The notes: generated from the letters alone by a model not told the origin. Positions 41,824-51,427 are shown, counted from the stretch's first letter. The stretch: DNA of 64,000 nt from Anaeromassilibacillus sp. An172 (GCF_002160515.1 NZ_NFKS01000004.1:91416-155415), one strand, 5' to 3'. Made by a program: numbers and translations.

Positions 41824-43101
41824 ATGGTAAAAGCTATTGTTGGCGCTAACTGGGGCGACGAGGGCAAAGGTAAAATTACCGATGTTTTAGCTCAGGAAAG
41901 CGACATTGTTATTCGTTTCCAGGGAGGAAGCAACGCAGGTCATACCATAATCAACAATTACGGTAAGTTTGCACTTCATCAGCTTCCATCCGGTGTTTTC
42001 CACCAGCATATTTTAAATATTATCGGCAACGGCGTTGCTTTCAGCGTGGAGAATTTTGTTAAAGAGATGAAATCCTTGGAGGAGAGAGGAGTTCCGAAGC
42101 CAAATATCGTTGTTTCCGACAGAGCACAGATTGTTATGCCTTATCATGTGGCTTTCGACTGCTATGAAGAGGAAAGACTTGGTAAAAATTCTTTCGGTTC
42201 TACAAAAAGCGGTATCGCTCCTTTCTATTCAGATAAATATTCAAAGATTGGTTTCCAGGTTAACGAGCTTTTTGACGACGTGGACAGCCTCAAGGCAAAG
42301 ATTGTTCACGCTCTTGAAATCAAAAACGCTACTTTGAGAAATCTCTACAACAAGCCTGAAATCACAGTTGACGAGATTTTCAACAAGCTTATGGAGTATA
42401 AGGAAGCTTTGGCTCCTTATGTTGCAGATACATTCAGCATTGTTTACGAGGCTGTAAAAGCAGGCAAAAACATTTTGCTTGAGGGTCAGCTGGGCGCACT
42501 TAAAGATACAGACTTCGGTATTTATCCGATGGTTACATCTTCAAACACAATCGCAGGCTACGGCGCAGTAGGCGCAGGTATTCCTCCTTACGAGATTAAA
42601 GAGGTTGTAACTGTTGTTAAGGCTTATTCCAGCGCAGTAGGAGCAGGCGAGTTTGTAAGCGAGATTTTCGGCGAAGAAGCAGACGAGCTTAGAAGAAGAG
42701 GCGGCGACGGCGGCGAGTACGGCGCAACTACAGGCAGACCAAGAAGAATGGGCTGGCTTGACCTTGTGGCAACAAGATACGGCTGCCGTGTTCAGGGCAC
42801 AACAACAGTTGCATTTACAGTTCTCGACGTTTTGGGTTATCTTGATGAAATCCCTGTTTGCGTTGGCTACGAGCTTGACGGAAAAGTTATCGACTATTTC
42901 CCATCAACAACAAAGCTTAAGAGATGCAAGCCTGTTTTGAAGGTTCTTCCGGGCTGGAAATGTGATATTTCAAATATTAAGAAGTATGAGGATTTGCCGG
43001 AGAACTGCAGAAACTACATTGAGTTTGCAGAAAAGGAAATCGGCATTAAAATCGGTATGGTTTCCAACGGTCCTTCAAGAGACCACATAATCTACAGATA
43101 A
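41824..43101 (+). CDS. purA: Adenylosuccinate synthetase
   Basis: 425 residues. P-loop GANWGDEGKGK at the start (general-acid Asp in WGDEGKGK), GSNAGHTI, and the GTTGRPRRMGW-type motif near residue 300. It makes adenylosuccinate from IMP, aspartate and GTP, the first step to AMP; PurB upstream finishes it. Starts behind AAGGAG. Confidence 0.97.
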   Translation: MVKAIVGANWGDEGKGKITDVLAQESDIVIRFQGGSNAGHTIINNYGKFALHQLPSGVFHQHILNIIGNGVAFSVENFVKEMKSLEERGVPKPNIVVSDRAQIVMPYHVAFDCYEEERLGKNSFGSTKSGIAPFYSDKYSKIGFQVNELFDDVDSLKAKIVHALEIKNATLRNLYNKPEITVDEIFNKLMEYKEALAPYVADTFSIVYEAVKAGKNILLEGQLGALKDTDFGIYPMVTSSNTIAGYGAVGAGIPPYEIKEVVTVVKAYSSAVGAGEFVSEIFGEEADELRRRGGDGGEYGATTGRPRRMGWLDLVATRYGCRVQGTTTVAFTVLDVLGYLDEIPVCVGYELDGKVIDYFPSTTKLKRCKPVLKVLPGWKCDISNIKKYEDLPENCRNYIEFAEKEIGIKIGMVSNGPSRDHIIYR

Positions 43102-43160
43102 TTTTATTATTTTAAATTTTTGATTTAATTTATTTCGGCTGTAAGCCGACGGAGGTAAAG

Positions 43161-43616
43161 ATGATAGCATTAGGATGTGACCACGGCGGTTACGGAATTT
43201 TGTCCGCAGTTAGAAAGTATCTTGACGAAAAGGGCATTGAATACAAATATTTTGGCTGTTTCAGCGAGGAAAGCGTTGATTATCCTTTGTACGCTTATAA
43301 GGTAGGTAAGGCTGTTTCAAGCGGCGAGTGCGAGCTTGGTATTCTTTGCTGCGGCACAGGCATAGGTATTTCTATGGCGGCAAACAAGGTTAAGGGGATT
43401 AGAGCAGCTGTTGTAAGCGATGAATTCTGCGCAGAGATGACAAGACGTCATAACAATGCAAATGTTCTTTGCATGGGCGGCAGAGTAATTTCATCCGATA
43501 TGGCTGTAAGACTTGCGGAAATTTTCCTCACCACTGATTTCGATGGCGGAAGACACGAAAACAGAGTTAACATGATAACTGAAATCGAAAACGGTACTTT
43601 TGAGGATAAAGAGTAA
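43161..43616 (+). CDS. rpiB: Ribose-5-phosphate isomerase B (RpiB/LacAB family)
   Basis: 151 residues. N-terminal CDHGGYG, the catalytic cysteine region LCCGTGIGISMAANK (about residue 65) and HNNANVLCMGGR with the conserved histidine pattern are complete. It converts ribulose-5-P to ribose-5-P, the precursor of PRPP, so its place beside purine and pyrimidine salvage genes is logical. GGAGG before the ATG, with a small hairpin CGGCT-gta-AGCCG just upstream. Confidence 0.93.
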   Translation: MIALGCDHGGYGILSAVRKYLDEKGIEYKYFGCFSEESVDYPLYAYKVGKAVSSGECELGILCCGTGIGISMAANKVKGIRAAVVSDEFCAEMTRRHNNANVLCMGGRVISSDMAVRLAEIFLTTDFDGGRHENRVNMITEIENGTFEDKE

Positions 43617-43655
43617 GTTATCATTCAAGTTTTGACAGAAAGAAGACGTGAATTT

Positions 43656-44288
43656 ATGGAAAATCAGGTTACTGTTTTTGACCATCCACTTATACAGCAT
43701 AAACTTACATTTATGAGGGACAAAAATACCGGCAGCAAGCTTTTCAGAGAGCTTGTTTCAGAGGTTTCCATGCTTATGTGTTACGAGGCTACAAGGGATT
43801 TGCCTTTAAAAGAGGTTGAAATCGATACTCCTATGGCTTCTACAACTTCAAAGGTAATCGCAGGCAGAAAGCTTGCATTTGTTCCTATTCTCAGAGCAGG
43901 CTGCGGCATGCTTGACGCAATGCTCAGCATGGTTCCTGCTGCTAAGGTTGGACATATCGGCCTTTACAGAGACGAAATAACACATCAGCCGGTGGAATAT
44001 TACAAAAAACTGCCCTCTGATATTTCAGAGAGAGATGTTTTTGTTCTTGACCCAATGCTTGCAACAGGCGGAAGCGCAGTTGACGCAATCACAATCATCA
44101 AGCAGAGCAAGCCAAGGTCAATAAAATTCCTCTGCATTTTGGCAGCTCCTGAGGGAATCAGAGCTTTGACTTCAGCTCATCCTGACGTTCAGGTTTACTG
44201 CGCAGCAAAGGACGAGGGACTTGACAAGAACTGCTATATTCTCCCGGGTCTCGGCGACGCAGGCGACAGAATTTTCGGAACTAAATAA
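43656..44288 (+). CDS. upp: Uracil phosphoribosyltransferase
   Basis: 210 residues from the ATG at 43656, the usual UPRT length; a TTG 24 bases earlier is less likely. The PRPP-binding motif [14 protein letters not shown] (about residue 130), [15 protein letters not shown] and the C-terminal [17 protein letters not shown] are diagnostic. It converts uracil and PRPP to UMP. It lies 40 bp after rpiB and its terminator ends the purC-to-upp run. Confidence 0.97.
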   Translation: MENQVTVFDHPLIQHKLTFMRDKNTGSKLFRELVSEVSMLMCYEATRDLPLKEVEIDTPMASTTSKVIAGRKLAFVPILRAGCGMLDAMLSMVPAAKVGHIGLYRDEITHQPVEYYKKLPSDISERDVFVLDPMLATGGSAVDAITIIKQSKPRSIKFLCILAAPEGIRALTSAHPDVQVYCAAKDEGLDKNCYILPGLGDAGDRIFGTK

Positions 44289-44306
44289 TTTTTTAATCAA
44301 TAAATA

Positions 44307-44340
44307 AAAAACGGCAGCTTACCCCTGCCGTTTTATTTTT
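44307..44340 (+). terminator. Terminator of upp
   Basis: Stem AAAACGGCAG / CTGCCGTTTT with T-rich tail. A near copy occurs at 46571-46604. Confidence 0.9.
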
Positions 44341-44580
44341 TATATCTGCCGTGCAGGGGGAACATATAGAAATGGGGATTGATTACACGGCAGGCGGGAC
44401 GTTTTGATTTGAAAATTGGAATGGTTATGCTACAGTTAGCTTTGATGTAAAAATAGTATAGAACACCAAAGTATGATGAACTTATTTTCTAAGTAAGACC
44501 TGTATGTGAGTAAACCCGGGATTCCAAAGGGACCACCGTTCCTTTGGCAGGAGGTTCGGAGGACAGAGTCCTCTGGGGAG
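44341..44580. repeat. Intergenic repeat-like region with nested inverted repeats
   Basis: Holds CTGCCGTG (44346-44353) with CACGGCAG (44386-44393), then CCAAAGG (44524-44530) with CCTTTGG (44541-44547) and GAGGAC (44559-44564) with GTCCTC (44568-44573). The last two hairpins look like a non-coding palindromic element of the kind scattered through Clostridia genomes. No gene seen. Confidence 0.5.
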
Positions 44581-44647
44581 CAACCTTTTGCTGAAAAAAC
44601 GTACTTAATAGATGTAAGGGGATTGTCGCTTGATGAGGGGTGATGAT

Positions 44648-45196
44648 GTGGAGGATGTAAAAATAATTGATTTGTATTTTCAGCGTGACGAAAAAGCTAT
44701 TGATGAAACCGATAAAAAATACGGTCAGCTTTGCTATTCAGTGGCAAAAAATATTTTGAATGATAAAGAGGATGTAAAAGAGTGTGTAAGCGATACGTAT
44801 ATGAATTTGTGGAACACTATACCGCCGGTAAAGCCTCTTAATTTCTCTGCTTTTATATGTAAACTAACTCGAAATCTCTCATTGAAAAAACTTGACTATA
44901 ATAACGCAAAAAAGCGTTCTCCGGAACTTGTGACAGCGTTGTCAGAGCTGGAAAATATAATCTCATCTGAAAATGTAACTGAAACAATAGAAAATAAAGA
45001 GCTGGGCAGTATCATCAGTGAGTTTTTAAAAGAAGAAAAAGAAACCCAAAGGAATGTTTTTATAAGACGATATTGGTTTTTGGACTCAATACAGAGCATT
45101 TCGGAAAAATACGGTTTCAGTCAAAGCAAGGTTAAATCAATGCTTTTTCATACAAGAAAAAGGCTAAAGGCTTATTTGAAAGAGAGGGGATATTGA
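44648..45196 (+). CDS. ECF-type RNA polymerase sigma factor
   Basis: About 182 residues: sigma70 region 2 (YGQLCYSVAKNILNDKEDVKECVSDTYMNLWNTI) and region 4 (ISEKYGFSQSKVKSMLFHTRKRLKAYLKERGY). I start at the GTG 44648, so the protein begins MEDVKIIDLYFQRDEKAI as in related Clostridia sigma factors, with AGGGG seven bases upstream; ATG 44633 and TTG 44630 are alternatives. The next gene begins two bases after its stop and encodes a membrane protein, the classic position of an anti-sigma factor. Base use is AT-rich against the purine genes before it. Confidence 0.82.
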   Translation: MEDVKIIDLYFQRDEKAIDETDKKYGQLCYSVAKNILNDKEDVKECVSDTYMNLWNTIPPVKPLNFSAFICKLTRNLSLKKLDYNNAKKRSPELVTALSELENIISSENVTETIENKELGSIISEFLKEEKETQRNVFIRRYWFLDSIQSISEKYGFSQSKVKSMLFHTRKRLKAYLKERGY

Positions 45197-45198
45197 GC

Positions 45199-45780
45199 AT
45201 GGGAGAAATCAAAATTCTTGAATCATTGAATTATATTGATGATATTTTGATTTCTGACGCAATTTTCCATAAAACAGTTAGAAGGTCAGATAAGCTGCTA
45301 AAAAATAAAATCGTGAAAATAGCTGTCTGTTTAGTATTTTTATCTGCAATATTGGGTTGTGCGTCGTTTTTTAATACTCAAAATCATAGCTTGCCTTTTT
45401 CTTTAAAAGTTTACGGAGAAAGTGAAAAAGGGGAAGTGCAGGCAATTGATATGGAAATAGATAAAAAAATACCGATTGACCTTTTTGAAACAAAATCAGG
45501 AGTGAAAGGTTTTGTTTTTTCTTATGATAAACCGGATAAAAATGTTCCGTCAGCGGTCGCAATTGTTTCGGAAGGTGATTATGACGGAATTGAGGAAGAA
45601 ATATTGAAAATGGCAGACGACAGCACACAAAATTACATATTTTATGTACCTAACGAATACGATAACACGCCAATCGAGCAATCTTTCTTTGTTTCTGGTT
45701 TTGAGAAGGACATATTATATGAAATTCATCTTATAATAAATAAGGAAGGTGATAAATATTATGTGAATTTGAAGAGATAG
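45199..45780 (+). CDS. Single-pass membrane protein, putative anti-sigma factor
   Basis: About 193 residues: a cytosolic head of some 40 residues, one membrane segment (IVKIAVCLVFLSAILGCASFF, residues about 42-62) and an extracellular beta-rich domain ending DKYYVNLKR. A membrane protein just after an ECF sigma gene usually holds the sigma factor inactive. It is reminiscent of DUF4179-type anti-sigma proteins in layout only; no motif fixes it. AGAGGGG precedes the ATG. Role by position (inference). Confidence 0.6.
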   Translation: MGEIKILESLNYIDDILISDAIFHKTVRRSDKLLKNKIVKIAVCLVFLSAILGCASFFNTQNHSLPFSLKVYGESEKGEVQAIDMEIDKKIPIDLFETKSGVKGFVFSYDKPDKNVPSAVAIVSEGDYDGIEEEILKMADDSTQNYIFYVPNEYDNTPIEQSFFVSGFEKDILYEIHLIINKEGDKYYVNLKR

Positions 45781-45861
45781 GTTTTTATTTTAAGATATGA
45801 AATGAAGGTGATAGTATAGAAGAATAAGTTTTAATTATGATATTACGAAAAGTGATTGTTT

Positions 45862-46539
45862 ATGAAAAAAAGTAAAATGATAAAAATATTAACTGTATTA
45901 ATGTGTTTTTTTATGTTTTCGTCTAGTGTTGTTGCAGAAGAGATAGCTGCAAATAATGATGACCAACTTAGTTTACTTCTGAATGATATTAATAATGAAT
46001 ATGGAACAAACTTTCATATATTATCTGATAGCGAGTTAGAATATTATGGGATTCCAAAGACTATTCCACAGAAATTATCTTCTTCAGAGCTTAATGATTT
46101 AGAACAATATTTACGTTATATAGCAGAGATAAAAATGCCTGAGTTTGAAAAAGAAACACAGGAAGCGTTAAGTATTATGAAAAATGTTGAAGAAAATGTG
46201 GTTAATAAGGATGGTTTAGTAAAAAATTCAATAATGTCAAATAATACAATAGTAGCAAGGAGAGCTATTAACTATGCAACTGCAATTGCAGAGGCCTACA
46301 CTATAAAAGATTTTTATGGTAATACTATATGGGGAAGTGTAGTTCATGCTGCATGTTCATCTAATATGTATCAACCAATTTGGTTTTTAGCACCATCTCC
46401 AACAGTTCAACATATTGATAGTGGCAGAACATTATTATGGACCGGTGAGGGAGACTATTTTTCTTATGTTAATGGAACCCAGATTTATTTAGGAAGCGGT
46501 ACTCAGCATACAGAATTATATATTAAAAGTTATATTTAA
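45862..46539 (+). CDS. Secreted hypothetical protein
   Basis: About 225 residues. Clear signal peptide MKKSKMIKILTVLMCFFMFSSSVVA. The mature part is acidic and helical first (SELEYYGIPKTIPQKLSSSELNDLEQYLRYIAEIKMPE), then beta-rich and aromatic (LLWTGEGDYFSYVNGTQIYLGSG). I know no family for it. Codons are far more AT-rich than in flanking core genes, which points to recent gain. It lies some 80 bp after the putative anti-sigma gene and may be part of the regulon. The ribosome site is weak. Confidence 0.65.
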   Translation: MKKSKMIKILTVLMCFFMFSSSVVAEEIAANNDDQLSLLLNDINNEYGTNFHILSDSELEYYGIPKTIPQKLSSSELNDLEQYLRYIAEIKMPEFEKETQEALSIMKNVEENVVNKDGLVKNSIMSNNTIVARRAINYATAIAEAYTIKDFYGNTIWGSVVHAACSSNMYQPIWFLAPSPTVQHIDSGRTLLWTGEGDYFSYVNGTQIYLGSGTQHTELYIKSYI

Positions 46540-46570
46540 TTCTGTAATTTATTTACAATTTATTAAATAT

Positions 46571-46604
46571 AAAAACGGCAGAATCAATCCTGCCGTTTTT
46601 TCTT
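46571..46604 (+). terminator. Terminator of the secreted-protein gene
   Basis: Stem AAAAACGGCAG / CTGCCGTTTTT, T-run; almost the same stem as the upp terminator. Confidence 0.9.
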
Positions 46605-46684
46605 TTATAAATCAACTGTCCTTCAAGAAGTTTCATAAAAAATAAAAGTTTGTAAAATACTATTGTTTGTGATATACTAAAACA

Positions 46685-46736
46685 TTGACAATGTCTTTTT
46701 TGGGGTGTATTATAGAAATAAACGAACTATTGTTCC
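46685..46736 (+). promoter_or_regulatory. uvrB promoter with LexA (SOS) operator
   Basis: TTGACA (46685-46690), 17 bp, TATTAT (46708-46713). CGAAC-TATT-GTTCC at 46723-46736 matches the Gram-positive LexA/DinR box (consensus CGAACRNRYGTTYC) at most positions and lies at the expected transcription start, so LexA binding would block transcription. Confidence 0.85.
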
Positions 46737-46760
46737 TAAACTATAAAAAGAGGTGCGAAT

Positions 46761-48743
46761 ATGGGCGATTTTAAACTTCATTCACCTTATAAACCAACCG
46801 GCGACCAGCCGGCGGCTATAGATAAACTTGTGGAAAGCATAAACAGCGGACACAAGGAACAGACCTTGCTGGGAGTTACGGGTTCCGGTAAAACATTTAC
46901 AATGGCTAATATTATTGAAAAAGTTAACCGCCCCACACTGGTGCTTGCCCACAACAAGACTTTGGCGGCTCAGCTTTGTTCAGAGTTTAAGGAGTTCTTT
47001 CCGGAAAATGCTGTTGAATATTTTGTTTCCTACTACGACTATTACCAGCCGGAGGCATATATTGCCAACACGGACACATATATAGAAAAAGACAGCTCTA
47101 TAAACGATGAGATAGACAAGCTTCGCCACAGCGCTACACTTGCTCTGGCGGAAAGACGTGACGTTATCATTGTTTCTTCGGTTTCCTGTATTTACAGCTT
47201 GGGTGACCCTATTGATTACCGAAACATGGTTATTTCTCTGCGTCCCGGTATGGAAAAAAGCCGTGACGAAATTATAAAAAAGCTTGTGGAAATCCAGTAT
47301 GAGAGAAACGACATAAACTTTGTGAGAAATAAGTTTCGTGTCCGTGGAGATGTGCTGGAGATTTTTCCTGCCTCTTCCGGAGATAAAATAATCCGTGTGG
47401 AGTTTTTCGGGGATGAGATAGACAGAATAAGCGAGATAAATCCTCTGACCGGAGAGCTTATCTCGGTTTTGAAGCACGCCGCAATTTATCCGGCTTCCCA
47501 TTATATTGTATCAAAGGAAAAAATGCAGACGGCTGTAAAAGAGCTGGAAAGAGAGCTGGAGGAGCGTCTGGAATTTTTCAGAAAACAGGGAAAGCTTTTG
47601 GAGGCTCAGAGAATAGAGCAGAGAACAAGATACGATATTGAAATGCTTATGGAAATAGGCTTCTGCACAGGAATTGAAAACTATTCAAGAGTGCTTTCCG
47701 GCAGAGAGCCGGGTTCTGCTCCCTTTACCCTTTTAGACCACTTTCCAAAGGACTTTTTGTTGTTTGTGGACGAGTCCCATGTTACATTGCCTCAGGTAAG
47801 GGGAATGTATGCAGGTGACAGGGCGAGAAAGGAAAGCCTTGTGGAGTACGGTTTCCGCCTGCCATCGGCTTTTGACAACAGACCTTTGAATTTTTCGGAG
47901 TTTTACGATAGGATAAATCAGGTTGTGTTTGTCAGCGCAACTCCGGGAGATTTGGAAAAGGAAAAAAGCTCGGTTATTGCGGAACAGATTATCAGACCTA
48001 CAGGTCTTTTGGACCCGCTTATTTCCGTGCGTCCTGTTGAAGGACAGATTGATGACTTGATTTCCGAGATAAACATGAGAACGGAGAAAAAGGAAAGAGT
48101 GCTTGTGACCACTCTCACCAAAAAAATGGCGGAGGATTTGACCGCATATTTTGAAACCATGGGCATAAAGGTAAGGTATATGCACCACGATATAGATACG
48201 GTGGAACGAATGGAGATTGTCCGTGATTTGCGTTTGGGTGAGTTCGATGTTTTGGTGGGAATTAACCTTTTGAGAGAGGGTCTGGATATTCCTGAGGTTT
48301 CTCTTGTTGCAATCCTTGACGCAGACAAAGAGGGATTTTTGAGAAGTGAAAGGTCACTTATTCAGATTATAGGACGTGCGGCGAGAAATGCTCACGGTGA
48401 GGTTATAATGTACGCCGACAGTGTTACCGACTCTATGGCAAACGCCATAAGAGAGACAAACCGCCGCCGTGAAATACAGAATAAATATAACGAGGAACAC
48501 GGAATTGTTCCTAAAACAATAGTTAAAAAGGTTTCTGATGTTTTGGAGATTTCTTCAAAGGGAGAAACTACCGAGAAGAAGTTTGGTAAGCTTTCAAAGG
48601 CTGAAAAACAAAAGCTTATTGACGAGCTTACAAGAGAGATGAAGGATGCGGCAAAAATGCTTGAATTTGAACACGCCGCATATCTGAGAGATAAGATAAT
48701 GAAATTACAGGGAATTTCCGATAAAAAAGGAAAGAAGAAATAA
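46761..48743 (+). CDS. uvrB: UvrABC excinuclease subunit B
   Basis: 660 residues, full length. Walker [11 protein letters not shown] (about residue 40), beta-hairpin region [11 protein letters not shown], helicase motifs [24 protein letters not shown] and QIIGRAARN, and the C-terminal UVR domain ([11 protein letters not shown]) that binds UvrC. UvrB verifies damage in nucleotide excision repair. The gene stands alone here; uvrA and uvrC are not in the window. Control by LexA is indicated by the operator. Confidence 0.97.
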   Translation: MGDFKLHSPYKPTGDQPAAIDKLVESINSGHKEQTLLGVTGSGKTFTMANIIEKVNRPTLVLAHNKTLAAQLCSEFKEFFPENAVEYFVSYYDYYQPEAYIANTDTYIEKDSSINDEIDKLRHSATLALAERRDVIIVSSVSCIYSLGDPIDYRNMVISLRPGMEKSRDEIIKKLVEIQYERNDINFVRNKFRVRGDVLEIFPASSGDKIIRVEFFGDEIDRISEINPLTGELISVLKHAAIYPASHYIVSKEKMQTAVKELERELEERLEFFRKQGKLLEAQRIEQRTRYDIEMLMEIGFCTGIENYSRVLSGREPGSAPFTLLDHFPKDFLLFVDESHVTLPQVRGMYAGDRARKESLVEYGFRLPSAFDNRPLNFSEFYDRINQVVFVSATPGDLEKEKSSVIAEQIIRPTGLLDPLISVRPVEGQIDDLISEINMRTEKKERVLVTTLTKKMAEDLTAYFETMGIKVRYMHHDIDTVERMEIVRDLRLGEFDVLVGINLLREGLDIPEVSLVAILDADKEGFLRSERSLIQIIGRAARNAHGEVIMYADSVTDSMANAIRETNRRREIQNKYNEEHGIVPKTIVKKVSDVLEISSKGETTEKKFGKLSKAEKQKLIDELTREMKDAAKMLEFEHAAYLRDKIMKLQGISDKKGKKK

Positions 48744-48938
48744 ATTATAAATAAGTTAATTGAGAGCGAACCATTCCCAATAATAAGGAAAAGGTCTCGC
48801 CCGACCTGAAAAGACGTTAATTTTTTATTGCGGAGTAATGCAGGTCGGAATAAAAAATACGTTTCGCCCGACTTGAAATGAAGTTTATTTTTAGAAGAAA
48901 GCTTTGCAAGTCGGAATTAAAAAATAAGGAAGGTAAGT
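48744..48938. repeat. Repeat-rich leader before the topoisomerase B gene
   Basis: Contains two long hairpins with the same frame: CCGACCTG (48801-48808) with CAGGTCGG (48841-48848), and CCGACTTG (48868-48875) with CAAGTCGG (48907-48914), both preceded by TCGCC. Sequence 48763-48805 is closely similar to 51320-51360 before the partner topoisomerase gene (GCGA-A/G-CCATTCC ... AAAGGTCTCGCCCGAC). Confidence 0.7.
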
Positions 48939-50927
48939 ATGGCGAAGAAAAAGGTGAATGTCGAATACGGCAATGATAGTATTACAGCCTTAAAAGGCGC
49001 CGATAAGGTTAGAAAAAGACCTGCGGTTATTTTTGGCTCTGACGGCATCGAGGGCTGTCAGCATTCTGTTTTTGAAATACTTTCAAACTCCATAGACGAG
49101 GCAAGAGAAGGTTACGGTAAGGAAATAGTAGTTACAAAATATAACGACGGCTCTTTTGAGGTTGAAGACCACGGAAGAGGTATTCCTGTTGACTTTAACA
49201 ACAACGAACAGCGTTACAACTGGGAGCTGGTTTTCTGCGAAATGTATGCAGGCGGCAAATACAACAATAACGAAGGTGAAAACTACGAGTTTTCCCTTGG
49301 ACTTAACGGATTGGGTCTTTGCTCAACCCAGTTTGCTTCCGAATATATGGATGTAGATATAAGACGTGACGGTATGCGCTACACCCTACACTTTGAAAAG
49401 GGTGAGAATATCGGCGGTCTTAAAAAGGAAACATACAACAAAAAGGACACAGGCACTAAGATAAAATGGAAGCCTGATATTGATGTTTTTACGGATATAG
49501 ATGTTAAAAGCGAGTATTTTCTCGATGTAATGAAAAGACAGGCCATTGTCAATGCGGGAATAAATTTTATTTTCAGAGAGCAGAAAGGCAAGTCTTTCGA
49601 GGAAACTAACTTTAACTATGAAAACGGTATTTTAGACCATGTTAAAGAGCTTGTGGGCGACGACGGTATATCATCTGTTCAGAACTGGCAGACGGAAAGA
49701 AGCGTTCGTGACCGTGACGACAAGCCTGAATATAAGTTCAAGGCAAATGTTGCCTGCGCTTTTTCAAACCGTGTGGCTTGCAGTGAATACTATCACAATT
49801 CAAGCTGGCTTGAATACGGCGGTGCGCCTGAAAAGGCGGTAAAAAACGCTTTTGTATATCAGATTGACAGCTTTTTGAAGCAAAACGGCAAGTACAATAA
49901 AAGCGAAAGCAAGATAAATTTTACTGATGTTGAGGATTGTCTGGTTATTGTCATATCGTCATTTTCCACAATGACTTCGTACGAGAACCAGACAAAAAAA
50001 GCTATCACAAATAAGGGTATACAGGACGCTTTGGTGGAGTTTCTGCGCCACCAGCTTGAGATTTATTTTATTGAAAATCCTTTAGAAGCTGAAAAGGTCT
50101 GCAACCAGGTGCTTATCAACAAGAGAAGCCGTGAAAATGCGGAAAAAACAAGGCTCAACATAAAGAAAAACCTCACCAGCAACATGGACATAACAAACCG
50201 TGTGGCGAAGTTTGTTGACTGCCGAAGCAAGGACGTAAAGGAAAGAGAACTCTTCATAGTTGAGGGTGACTCGGCTCTTGGCGCATGTAAGCAGGCGAGA
50301 AACCCTGATTTTCAGGCTATCATTCCAATCAGAGGTAAAATATTGAACTGCTTGAAAGCGGATTACGATAAAATTTTCAAAAACGACATTATAACCGATT
50401 TGCTGAAGGTTTTGGGCTGCGGCGTTGAGGTTAAGACAAAGTCAAACAAGAACCTTTCCGTGTTTGATATAAATCTTTTAAGGTGGAACAAGGTTATAAT
50501 CTGCACCGATGCGGACGTGGACGGTTTCCAGATAAGAACTTTGGTGCTTACCATGCTTTACCGTCTTACCCCGACCCTTATTAAAGAGGGAAAAGTGTTT
50601 ATTGCAGAGTCACCTCTTTACGAGATAACCACTAAAAATCAGATTTATTTTGCCTATACTGAGGCTGAAAAGGAGAAGTATCTCAATCAAATAGGCAAGG
50701 AAAAATTCACCGTTCAGCGAAGTAAGGGACTTGGTGAAAACGAAGCGGACATGATGAGCCTTACCACCATGAACCCTGCTACCAGACGACTTATAAAGGT
50801 TATGCCAGACGATGTGGAAAAGACAGCGGAAATTTTCGACATTCTTCTTGGCGACAACCTACAGGGCAGAAAAGAATTCATAGTAGAACACGGCAACGAA
50901 TACATCGACGAGCTCGACGTAAGTTAA
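48939..50927 (+). CDS. Type IIA DNA topoisomerase, B subunit (GyrB/ParE-like)
   Basis: 662 residues. GHKL ATPase N-terminus (SIDEAREGYGKEIVVTKYNDGSFEVEDHGRGIPVD, GLNGLGLCSTQFAS), a transducer domain, and a TOPRIM fold with FIVEGDSALGACKQ (about residue 440) and the metal motif TDADVDG (about 523). It pairs with the A subunit 500 bp downstream. It is divergent: VEGDSALG replaces the usual VEGDSAGG, and AYTEAEKEKY-type residues sit in the TOPRIM tail. Clostridia usually have a normal gyrase elsewhere, so this is probably topoisomerase IV or a second enzyme (inference). Confidence 0.88.
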   Translation: MAKKKVNVEYGNDSITALKGADKVRKRPAVIFGSDGIEGCQHSVFEILSNSIDEAREGYGKEIVVTKYNDGSFEVEDHGRGIPVDFNNNEQRYNWELVFCEMYAGGKYNNNEGENYEFSLGLNGLGLCSTQFASEYMDVDIRRDGMRYTLHFEKGENIGGLKKETYNKKDTGTKIKWKPDIDVFTDIDVKSEYFLDVMKRQAIVNAGINFIFREQKGKSFEETNFNYENGILDHVKELVGDDGISSVQNWQTERSVRDRDDKPEYKFKANVACAFSNRVACSEYYHNSSWLEYGGAPEKAVKNAFVYQIDSFLKQNGKYNKSESKINFTDVEDCLVIVISSFSTMTSYENQTKKAITNKGIQDALVEFLRHQLEIYFIENPLEAEKVCNQVLINKRSRENAEKTRLNIKKNLTSNMDITNRVAKFVDCRSKDVKERELFIVEGDSALGACKQARNPDFQAIIPIRGKILNCLKADYDKIFKNDIITDLLKVLGCGVEVKTKSNKNLSVFDINLLRWNKVIICTDADVDGFQIRTLVLTMLYRLTPTLIKEGKVFIAESPLYEITTKNQIYFAYTEAEKEKYLNQIGKEKFTVQRSKGLGENEADMMSLTTMNPATRRLIKVMPDDVEKTAEIFDILLGDNLQGRKEFIVEHGNEYIDELDVS

Positions 50928-51427
50928 TTTTAGTTCCGCCTTGGAAGACTTCCTTTTGGAGGTTACCGTTCGTTCGTGCGGCGGGTATAGGTTTGTTTTG
51001 GCGGTTGAATGGCTATTTATGCAATTAGCTTTTTATTTTAGTTCCGCCTTGGAAGACTTCCTTTTGGAGGTTACCGTTCGTTCGTGCGGCGGGTAAAGGT
51101 TTGTTTTGGCGGTTAGGTTGCTATTCTTACATTTAGGTGTATTTTGAATGAATTATGTTGAAAATAGGTTGCAATAAAAGAATATTTCTATAAAAGAAAA
51201 ATATAAACTAAAGTTAAATGATAAATAAAATCTATTCTTAGGCAGGAAAACAAAGTTAAAACCGCCGCATGGATGGAGTATTCAAATATATAAATCTTTC
51301 CAAGGCGGACAGAAAAAATAGCGAGCCATTCCAAAGATTAAGAGAAAGGTCTCGCCCGACGGAAAACGGGAGCTATTTTTAAGCTTATCCTTTCCCCGTC
51401 GGATATAAAATAAAAGGGGGAAAAGAG
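50927..51427. repeat. Tandem 108-bp repeat and structured leader between the topoisomerase genes
   Basis: An 81-bp sequence (50927-51007) recurs at 51035-51115 with one mismatch in the body, period 108 bp; it begins at the stop codon of the B gene. A third, partial, inverted copy lies near 51255-51311 (keeps TCTTTCCAAGGCGG and CCGCCGCA ends). After it comes the leader 51320-51402 with hairpin CCGACGG (51356-51362) and CCGTCGG (51396-51402), similar to the leader at 48763-48848. No gene is present in these 500 bp. Confidence 0.85.

Noticed and set aside
46980..48188. Long minus-strand open frames
   Set aside because: Antisense to uvrB, whose motifs are complete.
50927..51115. Two repeats could suggest a CRISPR array
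   Set aside because: Only two units, 81 bp long, with 27-bp spacing and no cas genes; they are palindromic elements.
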